Below the pieces are notes generated by a model. It did not search any database, was not told the DNA's origin, and saw only the letters and a program-made list of their open reading frames with translations. This document shows, piece by piece, positions 1 through 8,444 of a stretch of 16,105 nt of DNA. Numbering within the stretch: position 1 is the stretch's first letter; each line of letters opens with the position of its first letter. The translations under genes were made by a program, and so were the position numbers. Source of the stretch: Paracoccaceae bacterium (GTDB lineage Bacteria > Pseudomonadota > Alphaproteobacteria > Rhodobacterales > Rhodobacteraceae); the NCBI GenBank assembly GCA_024304875.1, contig JAMWZF010000003.1, positions 1 through 16,105 of the forward strand. Direction: 5' to 3'.

Positions 1-159
1 CCTGCCCGACCCGCCCGACCGTAATGCCGACCCCGGGCCGCAAGATGTCGTCCCCCCGGCCCCTTGCAGCGGCCCCAGGCGGCCCTTACTTGCGCGAAGC
101 CGGCGCCAGGGGGGACGCGCAGGGCCCTTCGGTGACCCTCCCCCGACGGCGCAACTCTC
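1..159. other. Left-edge non-coding or undetermined stretch
   Basis: This is a very GC-rich stretch before the antiporter start. Two plus-strand frames are open across most of it, but their translations are Pro/Arg-rich and resemble no family I know. Such open frames are expected by chance at this base composition. I see no convincing sigma70 promoter, no Shine-Dalgarno sequence in front of the ATG at 160, and no hairpin followed by a T-run. It could include the tail of a gene that begins outside the window. Confidence 0.4.
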
Positions 160-1065
160 ATGTCTGACCCCCTCCTGATCCTCGCGGGTCTCGTCCTGCT
201 CCTCGCGGGCGGCGAGGCTCTCATCCGCGGCGCCGTGGCGCTGGCCGGCCGGTCGGGCCTGTCGCCCACCGTGATCGGCCTCACGGTCGTCGGCTTCGGC
301 ACCTCGATGCCCGAGCTGGTCACCAGCCTGAACGCCGCCCTGATCGGCGCCCCGGCCATCGCCATCGGCAACGTGGTCGGCTCCAACATCGCCAACATCC
401 TGCTGATCCTCGGCGCCGCCGCCGTGCTCGCCCCGCTGGCCCTGCCGCAATCGGCCTGGCGGGACCTCGGCGTCATGCTGGCAGCCAGCGCGGCGCTGGC
501 GGTGATCCTGCTGTCCGAGGTGGTGACGCGGACGGATGGCGCGCTGCTCTTTGTCGGACTGCTGGCCTACCTCGTCCTCGCCCTGCGCACCGGCGGGACG
601 GAAGAGCCCAGCATTCCGGCCCTCTCCGCCCCCGTGGCGGCGGCCCTTGCCGTCGCCGGCATCGTCGGGCTGTCCATCGGCGCCTCTCTGATGGTGAACG
701 GCGCGGTCTCGCTCGCCACCGACCTCGGACTCTCCCAGGCGGTGATCGGCGTGACCATCGTCGCGGTCGGCACCTCTCTGCCGGAACTCGCCGCCTCGGT
801 TACCGCCGCCCGGCGGGGCGAGGGTGCCATGGCGATCGGCAACGTGGTCGGATCGAACATCTTCAACGTCCTCGGCATCCTCGGCGTCACCGCGCTGGTC
901 ACGCCGGTCCCGGTGGACCCGGCTTTCCTCGCGCTGGACGTCTGGGTCATGGCGGGGGCGGCGCTGGCCCTCCTGATCCTGCCGCTGAGCGGCTGGCGGA
1001 TCGGCCGAGGCGTGGGGGCCGCGCTCCTTGTCGGCTATGCCGCCTACCTCTGGGCGCTGATCTGA
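160..1065 (+). CDS. Calcium/sodium antiporter family protein (YrbG-like)
   Basis: This is a 301-aa inner-membrane cation/Ca2+ exchanger of the CaCA superfamily, expected to swap Na+ or H+ for Ca2+ or a similar cation. The protein is almost entirely hydrophobic and shows the two inverted alpha repeats of the family. Repeat 1 has GTSMPE at residues 47-52 and AIGNVVGSNIANI at 68-80. Repeat 2 has GTSLPE at 204-209 and AIGNVVGSNIFNV at 225-237. The glutamates E52 and E209, with the neighbouring Ser, Thr and Asn residues, are the expected ion ligands. The length is close to E. coli YrbG (about 325 aa). The ATG at 160 gives a sensible first membrane helix, although no clear ribosome-binding site precedes it. 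An L,D-transpeptidase-like gene follows 47 bases downstream on the same strand. The ion specificity (Ca2+, Na+, K+, H+) cannot be read from the sequence. Confidence 0.93.
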   Translation: MSDPLLILAGLVLLLAGGEALIRGAVALAGRSGLSPTVIGLTVVGFGTSMPELVTSLNAALIGAPAIAIGNVVGSNIANILLILGAAAVLAPLALPQSAWRDLGVMLAASAALAVILLSEVVTRTDGALLFVGLLAYLVLALRTGGTEEPSIPALSAPVAAALAVAGIVGLSIGASLMVNGAVSLATDLGLSQAVIGVTIVAVGTSLPELAASVTAARRGEGAMAIGNVVGSNIFNVLGILGVTALVTPVPVDPAFLALDVWVMAGAALALLILPLSGWRIGRGVGAALLVGYAAYLWALI

Positions 1066-1068
1066 CCG

Positions 1069-1089
1069 TCCGGGCGCATTGCGCCCGGA
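1069..1089 (+). other. Perfect 9-bp inverted repeat (hairpin) between antiporter and transpeptidase
   Basis: TCCGGGCGC, loop ATT, GCGCCCGGA: a perfect 9-bp stem starting three bases after the antiporter stop codon. No T-run follows, so it is not a canonical intrinsic terminator. It could protect the 3' end of the upstream message, act as a partial terminator, or simply reflect high GC. Confidence 0.5.
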
Positions 1090-1112
1090 GGGATTCGGCG
1101 GGACAAGAGGGC

Positions 1113-1607
1113 ATGACTCCCGCCGACCTCGTCCTCACCCCGACCCATCTGCGCCTCCTCGGACGCCGGTTTCCCTGCACCCTCGGCAGGGGTGGCCTCA
1201 AGGCGGACAAGCGCGAGGGCGACGGCGGCACGCCGCGCGGGGTGCACCGGATCACCGGCTGCCTCTACCGGCCAGACCGGGTGGCCCCGCCTGCACCCTG
1301 GGCCCTGGCGATCCGACCGGGGGACCTGTGGTCCGACGCTTCGGGCGACGACCGCTACAACCAGCTGGTCCGTGCCCCCTACCCGCTCAGTCACGAGGCA
1401 CTGCGCCGGGCGGACCCGCTCTACGACGTCGTCCTGCTGACGGACTGGAACTGGCCGGTGGCCGAGCCGGGGGCGGGATCGGCGATCTTCCTGCACCGCT
1501 GGCGGCGGGCCGGAGCCCCGACGGAGGGCTGCATCGCGCTTCGGCCCGACCACCTGAGATGGGTCGCCGCCCACGCGCCGCCGGGGACGCGGCTGATCGT
1601 CAGGTAA
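1113..1607 (+). CDS. L,D-transpeptidase (YkuD) family protein, no signal peptide
   Basis: This 164-aa protein resembles the COG3786 branch of the YkuD family, whose members use a cysteine to form 3-3 crosslinks in peptidoglycan or attach proteins to it. The catalytic signature lies near the C-terminus: IFLH with His128, then TEGCIAL with the presumed nucleophile Cys140. This corresponds to the H...(S/T)xGC pattern of YkuD domains. The N-terminus has no signal peptide and no membrane segment, and no in-frame start lies close upstream of the ATG at 1113. A purine-rich GAGG lies just before it. How the protein would reach the periplasm is therefore unclear. The gene is in the same direction as the antiporter, 47 bases downstream, and its stop is 8 bases from that of the convergent YggS-family gene. 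Family assignment is fairly secure; actual transpeptidase activity is inferred. Confidence 0.82.
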   Translation: MTPADLVLTPTHLRLLGRRFPCTLGRGGLKADKREGDGGTPRGVHRITGCLYRPDRVAPPAPWALAIRPGDLWSDASGDDRYNQLVRAPYPLSHEALRRADPLYDVVLLTDWNWPVAEPGAGSAIFLHRWRRAGAPTEGCIALRPDHLRWVAAHAPPGTRLIVR

Positions 1608-1626
1608 GGCGGGGGTCAGCCCGCCT
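1607..1626. other. Hairpin spanning the two convergent stop codons
   Basis: AGGCGGG, loop GGTCAG, CCCGCCT: a perfect 7-bp stem. Its 5' end starts on the last base of the transpeptidase TAA, and the complement of the YggS-family TGA lies in the loop. No T-run flanks it on either strand. It may end or protect both convergent transcripts. Confidence 0.4.
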
Positions 1627-2293
1627 CGGCCTCGCTCGGCCGCTCGCCGAAGATGGCCGAGCCGACGCGCACGTGGGTCGCGCCGAAGGCGATTGCCTCC
1701 TCGAAATCCCCCGACATCCCCATCGACAGGCCCGACAGGCCGTTGCGATGCGCGATCTTCGCCAGCAGCGAGAAGTGCAGCGAGGGCGTCTCGTCCACCG
1801 GCGGGATGCACATGAGGCCCACCACGGGCAGGGACAGCTCGCGGCAGAGGGCGACCATCCCGTCGGCCTCCGACGGTGGCACGCCGGCCTTCTGCTCCTC
1901 CTCGCCGGTGTTCACCTGGATGAAGAGGTCGGGGCAGGCGCCGGTCTCATCGGCGATGCGGGCGATGGTGCGGGCCAGCTTCTCGCGGTCGACGGTGTGG
2001 ATCGCGCCGCCGCTTGGCGCGGCCAGCTCCATCGCCTGGCGGACCTTGTTTGTCTGCAGGGGTCCGATGATGTGGAGGGTGACATCGGGGTGCGCCTCGC
2101 GCCAGGCGGGCCATTTGCTGGCCGCCTCTTGAACCCGGTTCTCCCCGAAGACTCGGTGGCCCTGGGCCAGAATCGCCTCCACCCGCTCGGGCGGCTGCTT
2201 CTTGGAGACGGCGATCAGGTCCACGCTGTCCGGGGCGCGGCCCGCGGCCTCCGCGGCGGCGTCGATCCGGGCGCGAATCTCGGAAAGGGGCAT
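1616..2293 (-). CDS. yggS: YggS/PLPBP family pyridoxal 5'-phosphate homeostasis protein
   Basis: This 225-aa protein belongs to the YggS (PLPBP, YBL036C) family. These are single-domain alanine-racemase-fold proteins that bind PLP and regulate vitamin B6 and amino-acid homeostasis without known enzymatic turnover. Diagnostic blocks in order: LIAVSKKQPP with the PLP lysine most likely K31; FGENRVQEAASK at 49-60; HIIGPLQTNK at 74-83; FIQVNTGEEEQKAG at 124-137; and LSMGMSGDFEEAI...THVRVGSAIFG at 189-216, the phosphate-binding end. The start at 2293 is supported by an AGGAG eight bases upstream (2302-2306 on the complement) and by the usual family N-terminus (PLSEIRARI). The frame stays open far upstream, but that part does not belong to the family. 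The gene is transcribed away from the porin and converges with the transpeptidase-like gene. In many bacteria it neighbours proC or septum genes, which is not the case here. Confidence 0.95.
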   Translation of the reverse strand: MPLSEIRARIDAAAEAAGRAPDSVDLIAVSKKQPPERVEAILAQGHRVFGENRVQEAASKWPAWREAHPDVTLHIIGPLQTNKVRQAMELAAPSGGAIHTVDREKLARTIARIADETGACPDLFIQVNTGEEEQKAGVPPSEADGMVALCRELSLPVVGLMCIPPVDETPSLHFSLLAKIAHRNGLSGLSMGMSGDFEEAIAFGATHVRVGSAIFGERPSEAEAG

Positions 2294-2336
2294 GGGCCAG
2301 GCTCCTGTGATGCAAACGACTTTCGGCGCAGGCCAG

Positions 2337-2365
2337 TGTTTACGGGGCCTCGGCGCGCATGTCAC
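2337..2365 (-). promoter_or_regulatory. Candidate sigma70-type promoter for the YggS-family gene
   Basis: On the complement, GTGACA (2365-2360) and TAAACA (2342-2337) are separated by 17 bases. The -35 matches the consensus at 5 of 6 positions, the -10 at only 3 of 6. Transcription would start near 2330, giving a leader of about 37 bases that includes the AGGAG. Confidence 0.3.
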
Positions 2366-2384
2366 GCCCGGCTGGACGGTGACA
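2360..2384. promoter_or_regulatory. TGTCAC-N13-GTGACA dyad between divergent genes
   Basis: TGTCAC at 2360-2365 and GTGACA at 2379-2384 form a perfect 6-bp inverted repeat around 13 bases, in the only divergent region of this part of the window. Each half is also a good -35 hexamer pointing outward. It could be an operator for a dimeric regulator or simply two back-to-back -35 boxes. Confidence 0.35.
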
Positions 2385-2407
2385 ACTGTGTGGCACCCTT
2401 GCATCAA
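2379..2407 (+). promoter_or_regulatory. Weak candidate promoter for the porin
   Basis: GTGACA (2379-2384), 17 bases, then CATCAA (2402-2407). The -35 is good (5 of 6) and the -10 poor (3 of 6). If used, it would give a porin mRNA leader of roughly 115 bases containing the hairpin at 2496-2511. No better pair is visible between here and the start codon. Confidence 0.22.
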
Positions 2408-2495
2408 TCCTGCGGCGCACGAGGCGGCGGGGGGGCATTGTCCTTGTCTGAGGGGGGGCAAAGGCGCAAAGACAGCCTCAATGCTAGGCAACCTG

Positions 2496-2511
2496 GCATT
2501 CTTGGGAATGC
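2496..2511 (+). other. Short hairpin in the porin 5' leader
   Basis: GCATTC, loop TTGG, GAATGC: a perfect 6-bp stem that ends seven bases before the GAGGGA ribosome-binding site (2519-2524) of the porin. Its position suits a stabilising 5' element or a structure influencing translation, both common for outer-membrane protein mRNAs. No function is proven. Confidence 0.4.
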
Positions 2512-2529
2512 AAAACACGAGGGAATACC

Positions 2530-3639
2530 ATGAAGAGCATCCTCCTCGCTTCTGCCTCGGTGCTGGTCCTTGCCGGCGCCGCGCAAGCGGAAATCTCCTG
2601 GGCGGGCGTCGCCACGCTCGGCTACAACGACGGCGACAACACCACCGGCGACAACCAGGGCTTCTACTGGGACCTGGAAATCGACGTGACCCTGTCGCAG
2701 GAACTGGACAACGGCCTGACCGCCGGCGCGACCTTCGGCTTTGAAGCCGTTGACGACGACGACGGCGCCGACAACAACCTGGGCCAGGACATCGGCGCCA
2801 AGGACTACACCCTGTTCCTCGAGTCGGACATGGGCGGCCTGTACTTCGGCAACACCTCCTTCGCGGCCGAAACCCGCTGGCAGTCGGCCGGCGACATGGA
2901 GCAGGACGCATTCTCCGAGCAGGACGGTGAAACCGTTCTCCGCGGCGACATGATGTTCGGTGGCGTCGAGGCCTCGGTTTCGTACGCAATCGCCGACGCT
3001 GATGGCAACGAGATCAACGACGTCAGCGACGAAAGCCTCGACCAGCTGTCCGTCGGTGCTGTCGGCACCTTCGGCAACTTCACCGTTGGCATGGCCTACC
3101 AGGAAGAGTCCGACGCTCCCGCCGGTTTCTACTCCGAGAACGGCGACTTCAACACCGACGAGATCTTCGGTGTGTTCGGCTCGACCTCGTTCGGCGGCGC
3201 CGACGTGACCCTGGCCTACGCTTCCAACCAGACCGACGACGAGAACTCGACCGGTATCAAGGTTGCCTACCCCTTCGGCCCCGTCACCGCGACCGTCTAC
3301 TACGTGGACGAATCCAACGGCGACGCCAACATGGGCCTGAACGTGGCCTACTCGGACGGCCCGATCGGCGTCACCCTCGACCTGCAGGATGACCAGGGTA
3401 CCTCCAAGTGGTCGCTCGAAGGCTCCTACGACGTCGGCAACGGCCTGATGGTCTACGCCGGTGTCCTGAACCAGAACGAAGCCGACGAAGACTACTACGT
3501 CGCCGGTGAATACGACCTGGGTGGCGGCGCCGAGCTGCTCGTCTCCTACGGTGTCGACGACGACCAGGACCGTGAAGACGAGATCGGTGTCAATGACTAC
3601 CAGGAAGGCACCACCGTTCAGGTTTCCTTCGAGTTCTGA
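2530..3639 (+). CDS. Outer-membrane porin (Rhodobacter-type general porin)
   Basis: This 369-aa outer-membrane beta-barrel would form water-filled channels for small hydrophilic solutes. Residues 1-20 form a signal peptide ending AQA, with cleavage before EISWAGV. The mature part alternates beta-strand-like stretches rich in Gly, Tyr and Val with acidic turns, and the protein ends in SFEF. The terminal Phe is the usual signal for recognition by the BAM assembly machinery. A strong GAGGGA ribosome-binding site sits five bases before the ATG, and a strong terminator follows, so it is a single-gene transcript. Codon use (more GAA, GTT, GGT and GCT than the neighbours) suggests high expression. 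The mature chain is extremely acidic: by hand count 72 Asp/Glu against 3 Lys and 3 Arg. This would favour cations and fits a saline habitat. Family membership is clear; the pore specificity is inferred. Confidence 0.9.
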   Translation: MKSILLASASVLVLAGAAQAEISWAGVATLGYNDGDNTTGDNQGFYWDLEIDVTLSQELDNGLTAGATFGFEAVDDDDGADNNLGQDIGAKDYTLFLESDMGGLYFGNTSFAAETRWQSAGDMEQDAFSEQDGETVLRGDMMFGGVEASVSYAIADADGNEINDVSDESLDQLSVGAVGTFGNFTVGMAYQEESDAPAGFYSENGDFNTDEIFGVFGSTSFGGADVTLAYASNQTDDENSTGIKVAYPFGPVTATVYYVDESNGDANMGLNVAYSDGPIGVTLDLQDDQGTSKWSLEGSYDVGNGLMVYAGVLNQNEADEDYYVAGEYDLGGGAELLVSYGVDDDQDREDEIGVNDYQEGTTVQVSFEF

Positions 3640-3674
3640 TCTACTCAGAAACTCAAGCAAGGTTGCTTAGCTTC

Positions 3675-3709
3675 GAGCGGGTCCCTCACGGGGCCCGCTC
3701 TTTTCTTTT
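3675..3709 (+). terminator. Strong intrinsic terminator after the porin
   Basis: GAGCGGGTCCC, loop TCAC, GGGGCCCGCTC: an 11-bp stem with one G-T wobble, followed directly by TTTTCTTTT. It lies 35 bases after the porin stop. The small symmetric sequence just upstream (AAGCAA GG TTGCTT, 3655-3668) may extend the structured 3' end. Confidence 0.93.
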
Positions 3710-3735
3710 GGGCTCCTCCCTCCGGCACGCCGGAC

Positions 3736-3764
3736 TTGTGAGCGCACCTCCCGTCCGTTAGACA
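3736..3764 (+). promoter_or_regulatory. Candidate promoter for the DUF3576-leuS transcription unit
   Basis: TTGTGA (3736-3741), 17 bases, TAGACA (3759-3764). Matches are 4 of 6 and 3 of 6. The porin terminator just upstream means the next gene needs its own promoter within about 75 bases. A symmetric TCCGGC AC GCCGGA (3721-3734) lies right before the -35 and could be an operator. Confidence 0.28.
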
Positions 3765-3785
3765 TCTGGCACGGACAGGAAGGGC

Positions 3786-4259
3786 ATGAAGGACAGGCAC
3801 TTGACCAGATTTGCGACCCCGCTTCGGTGCGCCGCCCTCGGCCTCGCCATCCTTGCCCTCGCCGGCTGCGGCTCGTCCGGGTCCTTCGGCTCGCTCGGCT
3901 CCGGCCCCGGCGCGCGCGAAGTGGCGGCCACCCGGCAGGCCACCCGCACCCGCGGCACGGAGAGTGTCGCGGTCAACCGCTACCTCTGGTCCGCCGCGCT
4001 CGACACCCTGTCGTTCCTGCCGGTCCAGTCGGTCGACCCGTTCACCGGCGTCATCGTTTTCGGCTACGGCACCCCGCCGGGCGGCGGACGGTCCTACCGG
4101 GCCACGGTCTACGTGTCCGACCCGGCGCTCGACGCCCGGTCCCTGAACGTGGCGCTGGGCACCACCGCCGGCCCCGTCGCCGCCGAGACCCAGCGCGCGG
4201 TCGAGGACGCCATCCTCTCCCGCGCCCGCCAGCTGCGGATTCGCGACGGCGGGATCTGA
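3786..4259 (+). CDS. DUF3576 family lipoprotein
   Basis: This is a 157-aa predicted lipoprotein. The N-terminus is basic (KDRHLTR), followed by a hydrophobic helix and a lipobox LALAGC with the lipidated Cys at residue 28. A short Gly/Ser linker follows. The conserved DUF3576 core starts with NRYLWSAALDTLSFLPVQSV and DPFTGVIVFGYG, continues with a YRATVYVSD strand, and ends with AILSRARQLRIRDGGI. The biochemical role of the family is unknown. A good AGGAAGG ribosome-binding site precedes the ATG. The gene lies upstream of leuS on the same strand with a gap of 142 bases. I recall this pairing from other Rhodobacterales, and with lptE two genes downstream it hints at an envelope role. That link is inference only. 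Confidence 0.85.
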   Translation: MKDRHLTRFATPLRCAALGLAILALAGCGSSGSFGSLGSGPGAREVAATRQATRTRGTESVAVNRYLWSAALDTLSFLPVQSVDPFTGVIVFGYGTPPGGGRSYRATVYVSDPALDARSLNVALGTTAGPVAAETQRAVEDAILSRARQLRIRDGGI

Positions 4260-4401
4260 CGTCACCACGCCCACGCATCTGACCGGACGCAGGTCGGGCC
4301 AGGCCCCGACTGACCCGTAAGGCGTGGCTTGCCGCGCCCTCTGGACCCTCAACGCCCCGCCCGGTAAGCCCGTGCGCGACACCTGACCCGAGACGCCCGA
4401 C
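4260..4401 (+). other. Leader region upstream of leuS
   Basis: These are 142 non-coding bases. There is one imperfect hairpin, GTCGGG (4293-4298) with CCCGAC (4305-4310), not followed by a T-run. I see no recognisable T-box, no Leu-rich leader peptide and no convincing promoter, so leuS may be transcribed from the DUF3576 promoter. Confidence 0.4.
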
Positions 4402-6940
<2,539 letters not shown>

Positions 6941-6954
<14 letters not shown>

Positions 6955-7417
6955 CCGCCGCACCCTCCTGCTGAGCCTGACCGCGCTGGCGGGCTGCGGG
7001 CTGCGGCCGGTCTATGGCACGGGGTCGGACGGGCGGGCCCTGCGGGGCGGCATCGCCGTCTCGACGCCCGACAGCCGCGAGGCCTTTCGCCTCAAGGCGC
7101 GGATCGAGGACAGGCTTGGCGCGCCCGACAGTCCCGAATGGTCCCTCGATGTCACCTTGGGCGTGCGCGAGCAGGAAGTCGGCGTCTCGACCGGGCAGGA
7201 AATCACGCGCTACACCCTGCGGGGCAGCGCCGAATACGTCCTGACCGAAACCGCCTCGGGCACCGTGGTGACCAATGGCGAGGTGCGCACCTTCACCGGC
7301 TATTCCGCCACCGGCACCCCTGTCGCCACCCTGGCGGCCGAGCGGGACGCGCGGGACCGTCTGGCCATCACTCTCGCCGATCTGATCATCACCCGGCTGA
7401 TGATCGCGGTGGCCTGA
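6941..7417 (+). CDS. lptE: LPS-assembly lipoprotein LptE
   Basis: This 158-aa outer-membrane lipoprotein is the plug partner of LptD, which inserts lipopolysaccharide into the outer leaflet. The N-terminus has Arg residues and a hydrophobic stretch, then the lipobox LTALAGC with Cys19, immediately followed by GLRPVYG, the conserved start of alphaproteobacterial LptE. The mature part has the expected alternating strands (TPDSREAFRLKARIEDRLG, YTLRGSAEYVLTE) and a C-terminal helix with RDRLAITLADLIITRL. It begins inside the last codons of leuS (14-base overlap) and ends four bases before holA, so translation is probably coupled. Sequence similarity in this family is low, but the lipobox motif together with the synteny makes the call firm. 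Confidence 0.93.
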
Positions 7418-7421
7418 TCCC

Positions 7422-8444
7422 GTGAAGCTCTCTGCCCGCGATGCCCCTGCCTATTTCCGCAAGCCGGACCCGGCCAAGGCGGGGCTGCTGATCTTCGGCG
7501 CGGATGCCGTGCGCGTTGCCGCCGCGCGGAAGGACACGCTCGCCGCCCTCCTCGGCCCGGATGCAGATGAGGAGATGCGCCTCACCCGGATCGCCGCCAC
7601 CGACCTCCGCAAGGATCCGGCCTTGCTGCTGGACGCGGTCAAGGCCGTCGGCTTCTTTCCCGGCGCCCGCGCGGTCCTGGTCGAGGATGCCACCGACGGG
7701 CTGTCCGACGTGCTGGGCGCAGCGCTCGGCGACTGGCAGACGGGCGATGCGCAGATCGTCGTCACCGCGGGGCAACTGACGGCGAAGGCCAAGCTCCGCA
7801 AGCTGTTCGAGGGCGACCCCAGAACCTATGCCGCCGGCCTCTACGACGCGCCCCCGGGGCGGGACGAGATCGAGGCGCTGATCGCGCAGGCGGGCCTGAC
7901 CGTGTCGGCAGACGGCATGGCCGCCCTCACCACCCTCGCCCGCACCGTCGACCCCGGCGACTTCCGCCAGACGGTGGAGAAGCTGGCGCTCTACATGGCA
8001 TCGGAAACCAACCCCGCCGGCCCGCAGGACATCGCCGCCTGTGCCCCGGCCAGCGCGGAGGCCGACCTCGACGATATCCTCGACGTGGTGAGCGAGGCGG
8101 AGACCGGCCAGATCGGCCCGATCCTCAAGCGGCTCTATGCCCAGGGGGTCCAGCCCGTCGGCATCTGCATCGGCGCGCATCGGCACTTCCGGCGCCTGCA
8201 CGCCGTCGCCAGCGACCCCGGCGGACCGGGCCAGGGCATCGGCCGCCTGCGTCCGCCCGTCTTCGGCCCTCGGCGCGACCAGATCGTCCGCCAGGCCGGG
8301 CGTTGGGGGCGGCAGAACCTCGAACGGGCACTGACCCTGATCTACGAGACCGACCTGTCGTTGCGCTCCTCCTCGCCTCCGCCCGCACGGGCCCTCGTCG
8401 AGCGGACGCTGATCCGGCTGTCGATGATGCGAGACGCGCGGTGA
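7422..8444 (+). CDS. holA: DNA polymerase III subunit delta
   Basis: This 340-aa delta subunit of the clamp loader opens the beta sliding clamp (E. coli HolA is 343 aa). The N-terminal part fits the family: GLLIFGADAVRVAAAR (the degenerate nucleotide-binding fold), a FFPGARAVLVEDATD segment, LTAKAKLRKLFE, then a helical domain, and a C-terminal domain with HRHFRRLHA and RPPVFGPRRDQIVRQA. The start is a GTG at 7422. KLSARDAPAYF is the usual N-terminus, and no closer start fits. The ribosome-binding site is weak, and the gene lies four bases after lptE, so it probably depends on coupled translation. The stop codon overlaps the GTG of the decarboxylase gene by four bases. Confidence 0.95.
   Translation: MKLSARDAPAYFRKPDPAKAGLLIFGADAVRVAAARKDTLAALLGPDADEEMRLTRIAATDLRKDPALLLDAVKAVGFFPGARAVLVEDATDGLSDVLGAALGDWQTGDAQIVVTAGQLTAKAKLRKLFEGDPRTYAAGLYDAPPGRDEIEALIAQAGLTVSADGMAALTTLARTVDPGDFRQTVEKLALYMASETNPAGPQDIAACAPASAEADLDDILDVVSEAETGQIGPILKRLYAQGVQPVGICIGAHRHFRRLHAVASDPGGPGQGIGRLRPPVFGPRRDQIVRQAGRWGRQNLERALTLIYETDLSLRSSSPPPARALVERTLIRLSMMRDAR

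Noticed and set aside
1..174. Open plus-strand frames entering from the left edge, as a possible gene tail
   Set aside because: Two frames are open by chance and neither translation resembles a protein family. There is no terminator or other sign of a gene end.
1079..2533. A 484-codon plus-strand open frame crossing the transpeptidase and YggS-family genes
   Set aside because: Its translation is Arg/Gly/Pro-rich low-complexity sequence and it overlaps two well-supported genes on opposite strands.
2294..2989. Possible N-terminal extension of the YggS-family protein
   Set aside because: The frame stays open upstream into the porin, but the extra sequence is Arg-rich and not part of the family. 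AGGAG is placed correctly for the start at 2293.
3655..3668. Symmetric AAGCAA GG TTGCTT as a separate terminator or operator
   Set aside because: The 2-base centre is too tight for a stable hairpin. The strong stem at 3675-3700 explains termination, so this is noted only as possible extra 3' structure.
4260..4401. T-box or leader-peptide attenuator in front of leuS
   Set aside because: There is no short frame with a run of Leu codons, no T-box-like conserved segment and no terminator/antiterminator pair. The single hairpin lacks a T-run.
8303..8440. Possible N-terminal extension of the decarboxylase inside holA
   Set aside because: The 46 extra codons lie fully within holA and lack similarity. 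The GTG at 8441 gives a typical start and a standard 4-base coupled overlap.
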